From NCBI GenBank assembly GCA_022703195.1, contig JAKLEF010000141.1, positions 1-5,586 of the forward strand: 5,586 nt of DNA. The letters run 5' to 3'. Below, piece by piece: positions 1 to 5,565 of the stretch; position 1 is the stretch's first letter; each line of letters starts with the position of its first letter. This stretch comes from Candidatus Fermentibacterota bacterium (lineage in GTDB: Bacteria; Fermentibacterota; Fermentibacteria; Fermentibacterales; Fermentibacteraceae). The translations under genes were made by a program, and so were the position numbers. The notes below the pieces were generated by a model. It had not been told where the DNA came from and searched no databases. It saw only the letters and a list, made by a program, of their open reading frames with translations.

Positions 1-188
1 AGGCCGGGTTCGGCCTCGTCGGGAGGAACGGCTCCATACTCGAATCCGAGCTCGGAGCAGAACCGCCTCCTCACCGCGTCCCTCACCCTCGACAGCTGCA
101 CCTGCTCCGTTCCGCAGGCAAGGAAGACAGATCCCGGGCCTGACTTCCCGATGCTGTCCATGAAGCCCTGAAGCGAAGAAGCCTTCAA
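1..188 (-). CDS. Partial gene, 5' end only; possible DNA polymerase III delta subunit (clamp loader)
   Basis: About 62 codons are visible; the gene runs off the left edge. I chose the TTG at 188-186 as start because a GGAGG ribosome site (194-198 on the plus strand as CCTCC) lies 5 nt upstream, and because this start keeps a full N-terminal helix (SLQGFMDSIGKSG) before the strand SVFLACG. An ATG at 161-159 is the alternative. The pattern helix, then hydrophobic strand ending in a glycine (VFLACGTEQVQ), then a basic helix (RVRDAVRRRF), resembles the start of HolA-type delta subunits, which open the sliding clamp during DNA replication. This is a resemblance by eye over about 60 residues, so the function is tentative. 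Third codon positions are mostly G/C and AGG arginine codons are common, as in the neighbouring genes, which supports real coding. It is divergent from the PpiD-like gene. Confidence 0.5.
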   Translation of the reverse strand, partial: MKASSLQGFMDSIGKSGPGSVFLACGTEQVQLSRVRDAVRRRFCSELGFEYGAVPPDEAEPG

Positions 189-204
189 CAATCCCTCCGC
201 AGGC

Positions 205-233
205 TTGCCCTGCCGACCTCCCGTCCTTATTGT
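205..233 (+). promoter_or_regulatory. Possible sigma-70-type promoter for the PpiD-like gene
   Basis: TTGCCC (205-210) and TATTGT (228-233) each match four of six bases of the -35 and -10 consensus and are separated by exactly 17 nt. Transcription would begin near 239-241, about 35 nt before the start codon at 276. The -10 hexamer overlaps the left arms of the inverted repeats at 221-263. Two 4/6 matches at ideal spacing can occur by chance, and the promoter preference of this organism is unknown. Confidence 0.35.
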
Positions 234-263
234 TGCGGATCAATCCGGACGGCGGCCAACAAT
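221..263. repeat. Overlapping inverted repeats in the divergent intergenic region
   Basis: Several exact inverted repeats share this stretch. ATTGTTG (229-235) pairs with CAACAAT (257-263). CGGAT (236-240) pairs with ATCCG (243-247). CCGTCC (221-226) pairs with GGACGG (247-252), and inside that pair ATTG (229-232) pairs with CAAT (241-244). The first and third arrangements both use ATTG and so exclude each other in RNA. If the proposed promoter is right, the RNA starts inside the repeats and they would act as a DNA operator over the -10 and start site. If transcription starts further left, they could form alternative hairpins just before the ribosome site at 265-269. Function is inferred only. 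Confidence 0.4.
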
Positions 264-264
264 C

Positions 265-269
265 GGGAG
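265..269 (+). promoter_or_regulatory. Ribosome binding site of the PpiD-like gene
   Basis: GGGAG lies 6 nt before the ATG at 276-278, and that ATG is directly followed by a classic short positive N-terminus and membrane helix. This fixes the start of the PpiD-like gene. The site lies 1 nt beyond the right arm of the ATTGTTG/CAACAAT inverted repeat. Confidence 0.65.
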
Positions 270-275
270 ATAAAG

Positions 276-2126
276 ATGCTGACCTGGTTTCGAGACAACG
301 CGAAGATATTCCTGATAGCCATAATTGTCACTTTCGTGGTCCTCATCTTCGTCGACTGGGGCACCGGCCGCAACAGGAACAGGGGTGGGGTGCTCGGCGC
401 GATCGCACGGGTCGATGGACAGGATGTCCCGCCCGAGGAGTACGACGCCAGCATATCCTCCATGTACACGAGGCTCGAGAGCCAGATGCAGGCCGCGGGC
501 CACCCCGACCCCCAGTCTGAGCTGTCGGCCATGTCGTACAGGATCCAGGATGCAGCCTTCGACGAGATGGTGGACAACCGGCTCCGCGACGCCTATCTGC
601 GCAGGATCCACTGGAGCATGCCCGACGATGTGTCGGGCGAGGCATACATAAGGGCCATCCTCGAGATGATGGGCACCACCGACGTGGATGCCGCCTGGCG
701 GCAGTTCTCGGAGACACCCGGGTTCCAGTCTCAGTTCTACCAGAACGTGCTCCAGATGAGGGCGGCCATGTTCCCGGCCGCCGGCCGCATGCAGAACATG
801 GCTTCGCGGGCCGAGCTGTCGTACTTCATCGCATCATCGTACATGCCCGTCACGGCCAGGTTCGTGGCATTCCGGGCCACCCCCCCGATCCCGGGCCCCG
901 AGGAGCTCAGGTCCTTCTACGACTCGCACGCCGAGCTCTTCACCTATCCGCCCAATGCAAGGGTCAGATATGCCGTGATCGCAGTGCAGCCCGGCTCTTC
1001 GGACATCGAGACCGCGCAGGGTGTCGTGGATTCGCTCGCCATGTCCCAGTCATCCCCGGACACGATGCTGATCACCCGCGGCAACATGCTCGCCTTCATG
1101 GGAGTGGATTCCATCCCGCCGGCCGGCAGCCTCTCACAGGGGTTCACAGGCCTGTCGATGCGCGGAACCGGCGTGCCCTCCGCCCACAGGGTGATGATCA
1201 CGTCGATCGCTCCTTCAGTGGAGGATCCCGGCGCCGGTGACACGCTCACCGTGCTCCACTGGGAGTCGCCGGTCCTGCCCGGCCGGGATGCGCTCTACGC
1301 AACCGTGCAGGGAGTCGAGGACAACATGTCCGGGCTGCTCGCCGGCTCCGTCCCGATGGCCGAATCCCTCATGGTGATGGACTGGGGCGAACTCTACATA
1401 GAGGAGAACGGGGCCCTGCCCGAAGGCATCCCGGAGGGCATGAGGGCCTTCGCGCTCGACACAGCCTGGGTGGACTCCATAGGGCCGGTCTTCTTCTCCC
1501 CCTCGTACAGGGGCGGCTATCCTGCCCTCATAGTGGCGAGGATGCTCGACAGGAACCTCGAAACGCGCCTCGTGCCGTTCGAGGAGGTCGAATCGTCCGG
1601 CGAACTCCTGATGACGGCATATACAGCCGCCGCTGCGGAATCCTCGATGGCGGAGGCCTCGAGGGCCCTGGCGGAGATGGAGGCGTCCGGGGTCTCGCTC
1701 GGCATCTATGCCTCCGCCGAGTCGCTCCAGATAGGAACGACTCCGGAGTTCACCGCCCGGGATGTACGCAACGCCTCCCTGTCCGACCCGGAGTCCTACG
1801 GCGGGCTGCTCACCAGTGCCGACTTCGCCCTGGCGGCACTGACCGAGCCCCTCCTCACCCCCATCGGGCCGTTCAGGACGGGCGGTGGCGCCATGATCGC
1901 CGAGATAGTGAGCAGAAACGAGCTGCCCATGCCCTCCGATCCGGCCGTTCTCGCCCCGATGTACCTCGGAGTGCAGACCGGGCACGGTTCCCTTGCTGTC
2001 CTGAGCCTCCTGGACATCCTGAGGGAGGACGCATCGGTCGAGGATCTGAGGGCGGAATTCGAGCAGGCGCTCAGAGAGAGCAGGAACTCGCAGGAGCCCG
2101 AACCGGCGCTCCCGGCGGGATACTGA
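276..2126 (+). CDS. PpiD/SurA-like membrane-anchored periplasmic folding factor
   Basis: This 616-residue protein has the layout of PpiD, an inner-membrane-anchored chaperone/prolyl isomerase that helps newly exported proteins fold in the periplasm. Residues 1-10 form a short positive cytoplasmic end (MLTWFRDNAK). Residues 11-28 are a single membrane helix. Residues 41-205 are a SurA-N-like helical chaperone region beginning AIARVDGQDVPPEEY, with DEMVDNRL at 96-103. Residues 207-237 (PEELRSFYDSHAELFTYP, then RVRYAVIAV) match the linker and first strand that lead into a parvulin domain. Parvulin-like elements follow: a poor unit at about 227-312 and a clearer one at about 322-422 (GPVFFSPS, ALIVARMLDR). 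The usual parvulin active-site pattern is not evident, so it may be chaperone-only. Residues 445-472 are alanine-rich helix; 520-550 (PIGPFRTGGGAMIAEIV) resemble another parvulin C-terminal strand pair. Length is close to E. coli PpiD (623). Family call fairly sure; catalysis doubtful. Confidence 0.75.
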   Translation: MLTWFRDNAKIFLIAIIVTFVVLIFVDWGTGRNRNRGGVLGAIARVDGQDVPPEEYDASISSMYTRLESQMQAAGHPDPQSELSAMSYRIQDAAFDEMVDNRLRDAYLRRIHWSMPDDVSGEAYIRAILEMMGTTDVDAAWRQFSETPGFQSQFYQNVLQMRAAMFPAAGRMQNMASRAELSYFIASSYMPVTARFVAFRATPPIPGPEELRSFYDSHAELFTYPPNARVRYAVIAVQPGSSDIETAQGVVDSLAMSQSSPDTMLITRGNMLAFMGVDSIPPAGSLSQGFTGLSMRGTGVPSAHRVMITSIAPSVEDPGAGDTLTVLHWESPVLPGRDALYATVQGVEDNMSGLLAGSVPMAESLMVMDWGELYIEENGALPEGIPEGMRAFALDTAWVDSIGPVFFSPSYRGGYPALIVARMLDRNLETRLVPFEEVESSGELLMTAYTAAAAESSMAEASRALAEMEASGVSLGIYASAESLQIGTTPEFTARDVRNASLSDPESYGGLLTSADFALAALTEPLLTPIGPFRTGGGAMIAEIVSRNELPMPSDPAVLAPMYLGVQTGHGSLAVLSLLDILREDASVEDLRAEFEQALRESRNSQEPEPALPAGY

Positions 2127-2127
2127 T

Positions 2128-3081
2128 CTAGGACCCTCCGCCGCCCTCCCTGAACAGGAGGGCCAGGAAGAACGGGCCCCCGAGAAGGGACATGACGATC
2201 CCGATCGGGATCTCCGCGGGCGCCGCGACCACCCTGGAGACGACATCGGCCAGGAGCAGCACCGCCATGCCGCCGAGCGCGGATGCGGGAAGCAGCACCC
2301 TGTTGTCCGATCCGGCGAACCTCCGCATGGCATGCGGCACGATCAGCCCGACGAATCCTACCGGCCCGACCGCGCCAACGGCTCCACCCGCCAGGAGCGA
2401 GGCGGCCAGCAGGAGGGCATTCCTCTCAGAACTCACCCTGACGCCTCGTGAGGCGGCCAGGTCGTCTCCCATCGACAGCTGATTGAGCGTGCCCGACCTC
2501 GGAAGGGCCAGCGACAGCCCCAGCACGACGAAAGGCAGCAGGAAGAGCGGGACTGCGCCGTCCACGGCCGCGAGGTCGCCCATCATCCACCTGATGATCT
2601 CCACCAGCCTGGAGGCGGGGCTGAAGTACTCTACCAGCAGGAGCAGGGAGGCTCCGACCAGGTTGACCGTGACTCCGGAGAGCAGGAGCCTTGACGAATC
2701 CCCCCCCCCGGAAGCCCTGGCAAGGGCCCAGACCGCGGCGGAGGCCGCAAGGGCGCCGGCCGATCCCGCTCCGAGGAACACGATTACCGGCATCATCGGC
2801 TCCAGGATTATCAGTGCCCCGGCGGCAAGGCTGGCGCCCGCGGAGATGCCGAGCGTGTAGGGCGTGGCAAGGTCGTTCCGCAGCAGGCCCTGCAGGATGC
2901 AGCCGGAGGCGGCCAGGGACGATCCGGCCAGCAGCGCGAGCGCGACCCTTGGGATCCTCAGCCTGAGTGCGAGCGGATCGTCCGGGAATCCGAGGGGGCC
3001 GCAGGAGAGCGAGAGCAGGACTCCGAGGAGGACCAGCAGGGCGAGGCTGATCCAGAGAAGGGGCCGCCCGCCGGTCTTCAC
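2128..3081 (-). CDS. FecCD/BtuC-family ABC importer permease
   Basis: This 317-residue, strongly hydrophobic protein is the membrane channel subunit of a type II (BtuC/FecCD/FhuB) importer that moves ferric siderophores, haem or cobalamin across the inner membrane. Family hallmarks are visible: LRIPRVALALLAG at 41-53, LQGLLRNDLATPYTLGIS at 63-80, WMMGDL at 165-170, and near the C-terminus GPVGFVGLIVPHAMR at 239-253 followed by EIPIGIVMSLLGGPFF. About nine to ten membrane helices fit, the first at roughly 8-26. The GTG start at 3081-3079 overlaps the ATPase stop as GTGA and has no good ribosome site of its own, so translation is probably coupled. The open frame extends further upstream, but there it only shadows the ATPase gene and lacks any permease features. 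It ends in a glycine-rich tail (GGGGS) with a TAG stop one base from the convergent PpiD-like gene. A ten-G run encodes residues 125-128. Substrate not determinable here. Confidence 0.9.
   Translation of the reverse strand: MKTGGRPLLWISLALLVLLGVLLSLSCGPLGFPDDPLALRLRIPRVALALLAGSSLAASGCILQGLLRNDLATPYTLGISAGASLAAGALIILEPMMPVIVFLGAGSAGALAASAAVWALARASGGGDSSRLLLSGVTVNLVGASLLLLVEYFSPASRLVEIIRWMMGDLAAVDGAVPLFLLPFVVLGLSLALPRSGTLNQLSMGDDLAASRGVRVSSERNALLLAASLLAGGAVGAVGPVGFVGLIVPHAMRRFAGSDNRVLLPASALGGMAVLLLADVVSRVVAAPAEIPIGIVMSLLGGPFFLALLFREGGGGS
2143..2163 (+). other. Perfect hairpin just past the PpiD-like gene; weak terminator candidate
   Basis: GCCCTCC (2143-2149) and GGAGGGC (2157-2163) form a 7-bp, all-paired stem with a 7-nt loop, starting 17 nt after the TGA of the PpiD-like gene. 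On the plus strand no T-run follows, so it is not a standard intrinsic terminator. It lies inside the last codons of the permease gene on the other strand, where it also encodes the Arg-Glu-Gly tail, so coding constraint alone may explain it. Confidence 0.25.
2700..2709. repeat. Ten-base C/G homopolymer inside the permease gene
   Basis: Ten consecutive C on the plus strand (G on the coding strand) encode Gly125-Gly126-Gly127 and the first base of Asp128 of the permease. The tract falls in a loop between predicted membrane segments. The permease frame is intact across it in this sequence. Such tracts are prone to slippage during replication and to length errors in sequencing. Confidence 0.95.
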
Positions 3082-3860
3082 GCCTCGCCCACGAGCAGCG
3101 GCACTACCGAGAACCCGCCGTAACCGTCCTGCGAAACCGCGAGGTCGACCCCGAACACGTCGCTCAGGATCTCCCCCGTGCAGACCGACGGCGGAGGTCC
3201 GAAGGCCCTGGAGCCCCCTCCGGCCACGGCCAGCACGCTCGTGGCGAACCTGCCTGCTATGCCTATCTCGTGAGTGCTGGCCAGGACCGACACGCCCATC
3301 GTCCCGAGGCGCCCCAGCAGCTTCCAGACGTCTATCTGATGACGGAAGTCGAGGGAGGCGGCGGGCTCGTCGAGGAGGAGGAGGATCGGCTTCTGGGCAA
3401 GTGCGGAGGCCAGCATCACGAGGCGCCTCTCCCCTCCCGAGAGCTCGCAGAAGGGCCGTCCCGCCAGACCCGCAACCCCGGTCAGGTCCATGCACTCCTC
3501 CGCGATACACAGATCGACGGCGCTGTCGGTGCTCCAGGGCTGCCTGTGGGGGTGCCTGCCCAGGAGGACGGTCTCCAGCACTGTCAGCCGGCTGCCGTGG
3601 TTGTACTCCTGCGGGAGGAACGAGGCCAGCCTGGCCATCTCGGGCCTCGTGAGGGCCCTCGAATCGGAGCCTGCGATGGTGACCCGGCCCGACATGAGGG
3701 TGCCGAGGTTCAGGATGGCCTTGAGGAGGGTGCTCTTGCCCGCGCCGTTGGGTCCTATCATGGCGCAGATGCCGCCCTCCTCGAGGCCGAAGGAGATGTC
3801 CGACAGGACGGCGTTCCCTCCATATCCGGCCGACAGGTCCTCGACGGTCAGACGCTGCAC
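3078..3860 (-). CDS. ABC importer ATPase (FecE/BtuD/FhuC type)
   Basis: This 260-residue cytoplasmic protein hydrolyses ATP to drive the permease encoded immediately downstream. All expected motifs are present: an A-loop region with Tyr13 (SAGYGG), Walker A GPNGAGKST at 36-44, Q-loop Gln84 (FLPQ), the signature LSGGERRLV at 140-148, Walker B LLLLDEP at 160-166 with catalytic Glu165, the D-loop SLD at 169-171 and the switch histidine His197 (STHE). Length and the segment DFRHQIDVWKLL fit the iron-chelate/cobalamin subfamily. The start is a GTG at 3860-3858, 13 nt inside the end of the binding-protein gene, with only a weak, distant ribosome site (AGGCGG, 11 nt away). The C-terminal 40 residues (ILSDVFGVDLAV) are the usual tail of this group. 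It ends overlapping the permease start by 4 nt (GTGA). The order binding protein, ATPase, permease differs from the common binding protein, permease, ATPase order. Confidence 0.92.
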   Translation of the reverse strand: MQRLTVEDLSAGYGGNAVLSDISFGLEEGGICAMIGPNGAGKSTLLKAILNLGTLMSGRVTIAGSDSRALTRPEMARLASFLPQEYNHGSRLTVLETVLLGRHPHRQPWSTDSAVDLCIAEECMDLTGVAGLAGRPFCELSGGERRLVMLASALAQKPILLLLDEPAASLDFRHQIDVWKLLGRLGTMGVSVLASTHEIGIAGRFATSVLAVAGGGSRAFGPPPSVCTGEILSDVFGVDLAVSQDGYGGFSVVPLLVGEA

Positions 3861-4681
3861 AGCGCGCCGATCCGCCTGGCGATGGCCGGCAGCCTGGAGC
3901 CCGGGATCATCATGAAATCGTCGAATGCGAAGACGATCATGCCGGGTGGCAGTTCGGCCGCCCCCCAGAACTCCCTCTCCGAGGAGACGATGGATGCGCT
4001 GTCACCGGCCATCCCGGGGAACAGGTGGAGTATGAACCCGGGCCTGAGCGCCAGGACGCCCTCCACCGAGACCGACGGGTAGGTACCAGCATCGGGCGCG
4101 GCCAGGGAGAGGCCCATCCTCTGAAGGAGGCCCTCGTACCAGGTCCCGTGGCCGGCGAGGGTCATCATGCCGTCGCCGGGCTCGTGCCATATCACCACGG
4201 CCACGGAAGGCCCTCTGCCCCCGTTGGTTTCGCGGATCGAATCGAGGGTCGAGGTCAGCCCGGCCCGGTATCCCGAGAGATCGGCCCCCCAGCCGGTTTC
4301 GAGGGATTCCACGGAATCCATGACATCCTCGAACGTGTCGAAGCTGAAGGCATGGTATCCGGCCCCCATCAGGCCGCAGATCGACTGCAGCTCGGGATTC
4401 CTGCCGACGGAGAGCACATCCGTCGGATCGAGCAGGGCCAGGGCCTCGGCCGAAGGGTCCAGATACCCGCCGAGCCTGGGCACCCCGTCGAGCGCGGGAG
4501 GCCACTCCGTGTACCTGTCCACGCCGCAGACGTTTTCCTCGAGACCGCCCTCGCATGCCAGTTCCACAAGGGAGGGGCCGAAGACCGCCAGCCTGGCCTC
4601 CCCGACGGATCCCGGATCCCGGCCCCCTCCGCACGCCAGCGCGAAAGGAAGCATGACTGCAGGCGCGGCGGGGATTCTCAC
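3848..4681 (-). CDS. Class III periplasmic binding protein (BtuF/FepB-like), probable lipoprotein
   Basis: This 277-residue protein is the likely extracytoplasmic receptor that captures the chelate and docks on the permease. Residues 1-16 form a short signal peptide with one Arg and a hydrophobic stretch, followed by Cys17 (FALAC-GGG), a loose lipobox with Ala rather than Leu at -3. The TroA/BtuF-type fold is indicated by LAVFGPSLVELACEGGLEE (31-49), VCGVDRYTEWPP (51-62), VPRLGGYLDPSAEALALL (67-84) and TYPSVSVEGVLALRPG (200-215). Glu79 and Glu207 sit where family members have the two glutamates that salt-bridge to permease arginines. The mature end (SRLPAIARRI) is also typical. The GTG start at 4681-4679 is well supported by a GGAGG site 7 nt upstream (4689-4693), overlapping the sigma-factor stop as GTGA. 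Ligand is unknown: cobalamin, ferric siderophore and haem receptors share this fold. Confidence 0.83.
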   Translation of the reverse strand: MRIPAAPAVMLPFALACGGGRDPGSVGEARLAVFGPSLVELACEGGLEENVCGVDRYTEWPPALDGVPRLGGYLDPSAEALALLDPTDVLSVGRNPELQSICGLMGAGYHAFSFDTFEDVMDSVESLETGWGADLSGYRAGLTSTLDSIRETNGGRGPSVAVVIWHEPGDGMMTLAGHGTWYEGLLQRMGLSLAAPDAGTYPSVSVEGVLALRPGFILHLFPGMAGDSASIVSSEREFWGAAELPPGMIVFAFDDFMMIPGSRLPAIARRIGALCSV

Positions 4682-5565
4682 TCGCAGTCCTCCGGGAAGA
4701 GGATGCCGATCTTCCTCAGCTTTCCGAACGCCCTGGCCTCGAGCTGGCGCACCCTCTCACGGCTCAGACCGAGATCCCTCCCGATCTGGGCAAGCGTGAC
4801 CGGCTCGGAGCCGTCGAGGCCGAACTTCCTGATTACGATCGCCTTCTCCCTCTCGTCGAGCGTTCCCAGAGCCTTCTCGACCCTCTCGCGCAGATCGCGC
4901 CTCACGGCCTCGGAGACGACTCCCGGGCCCTGGGGCGCTCTGCTTATCAGGTCGTGCACGGTCGAGTCGCCGTCCTCCCCCAGCGCCTTGTCCAGGGAAA
5001 GCGTCTCCATGGAGGACCAGTGGAGCGCCCTCAGCATCTCAAGAGTGACACCGACCTCCTCGACCAGCTCCTCCTCGGTGGGATATCGCCCGAGGCGCTC
5101 GAGGTACACGTGCCTGACCCTGTTCACCTCGCTCTGCATGATGGTGGCGTGGGCCGGTATCCGGATGAGCCGCGAGTTCCTCATCAGGGACTTGAGGATC
5201 GCCTGCTTGATCCACCAGACAGCATAGGTAGAGAACCTGAAGCCCCTGTGGAAGTCGAACCTCCTGGCGGCGGATATCAGGCCTTCGCATCCCTCCTGCA
5301 CGAGATCCATCTCGTCCACCGGGGTGAGCTTGCCGTATCTCCTGGCCCACTTCACCACGAGCCTGATGTTGGCCTCGACGAGTTTCTCCAGGACCCTGGC
5401 CTGGTCGACCCTGGCAGCCTCGAAGCGCTCTGCTGCCCGACCGCCGGAGGCGTCCTCGGCCTGCCGGGGGCTCTCCAGCAGGGCCGCCCCCGTCCTCTCG
5501 ACGAAATCCCAGTTCGGATGGAGCGCCATGACGGTCTCCACCGAGAGGCCTTCATCCTCCATCAT
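4678..5565 (-). CDS. Sigma-70-family RNA polymerase sigma factor (RpoD/RpoS-like, non-ECF)
   Basis: This protein of 295 residues or more directs RNA polymerase to promoters. Region 2 spans about 61-140: ANIRLVVKWARRY, the core-binding DLVQEGCEGLISAARRFDF (87-105), then FSTYAVWWIKQAILKS (111-126) and IRIPAHA. Region 3 spans about 141-207 (LGRYPTEEELVEEVGVTLE, then SLDKALGEDGDST). Region 4 spans about 220-290, with the -35 helix-turn-helix VTLAQIGRDLGLSRERVRQ at 256-274. The presence of region 3 rules out an ECF factor. Region 1.1 is absent and region 1.2 (the usual LLT-EEE pattern) is not recognisable in residues 1-60. At the position of E. coli sigma-70 Thr440, Leu124 is found. The ATG at 5565 has a GGAG 8 nt upstream, but the frame stays open to the window edge, so the true start may lie outside. 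The stop overlaps the next gene by 4 nt, placing it in the transporter operon. It is unlikely to be the housekeeping factor, though that cannot be excluded. Confidence 0.85.
   Translation of the reverse strand: MMEDEGLSVETVMALHPNWDFVERTGAALLESPRQAEDASGGRAAERFEAARVDQARVLEKLVEANIRLVVKWARRYGKLTPVDEMDLVQEGCEGLISAARRFDFHRGFRFSTYAVWWIKQAILKSLMRNSRLIRIPAHATIMQSEVNRVRHVYLERLGRYPTEEELVEEVGVTLEMLRALHWSSMETLSLDKALGEDGDSTVHDLISRAPQGPGVVSEAVRRDLRERVEKALGTLDEREKAIVIRKFGLDGSEPVTLAQIGRDLGLSRERVRQLEARAFGKLRKIGILFPEDCE
4689..4693 (-). promoter_or_regulatory. Ribosome binding site that sets the GTG start of the binding protein
   Basis: The minus strand reads GGAGG here, 7 nt before the GTG at 4681-4679, inside the last codons of the sigma-factor gene. 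It is the only strong ribosome site within the operon: the ATPase and permease starts have none of similar quality. This favours the GTG over a later in-frame ATG (codon 10), and it suggests the binding protein is made in larger amounts than its partners, as is usual for such importers. Confidence 0.65.

Noticed and set aside
189..275. Promoter on the minus strand for the possible delta-subunit gene
   Set aside because: Several TTG-starting hexamers occur, but none is followed at 16-18 nt by an acceptable -10 hexamer, so I could not support a specific site.
2143..2163. Standard intrinsic terminator
   Set aside because: The stem is perfect but short, and no T-run follows on either strand. I kept it only as a weak hairpin feature.
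1215..2333. 372-codon minus-strand open frame opposite the PpiD-like gene
   Set aside because: Its composition is the Arg/Gly/His-rich mirror of the plus-strand codons, and it crosses into the permease gene in a different frame. No domain was seen.
3082..3510. In-frame 143-codon upstream extension of the permease gene
   Set aside because: The extension lies wholly within the ATPase gene in another frame and encodes a Gly/Arg/Pro-rich stretch with no family features. The true permease N-terminus with its first membrane helix begins at the GTG at 3081.
2864..3652. 262-codon plus-strand Arg/Ser/Pro-rich open frame
   Set aside because: It is antisense to the permease and ATPase genes, and its low-complexity basic composition is typical of a shadow frame.
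4660..4700. Search for a cobalamin riboswitch or promoter between the sigma factor and the receptor
   Set aside because: The two genes overlap by 4 nt, so there is no room for a riboswitch. Any leader would have to lie to the right of the window.
4025..5227. 400-codon plus-strand open frame opposite the receptor and sigma-factor genes
   Set aside because: It spans two well-identified minus-strand genes, has no recognisable domain and shows no convincing ribosome site. Long antisense frames are expected in GC-rich DNA.
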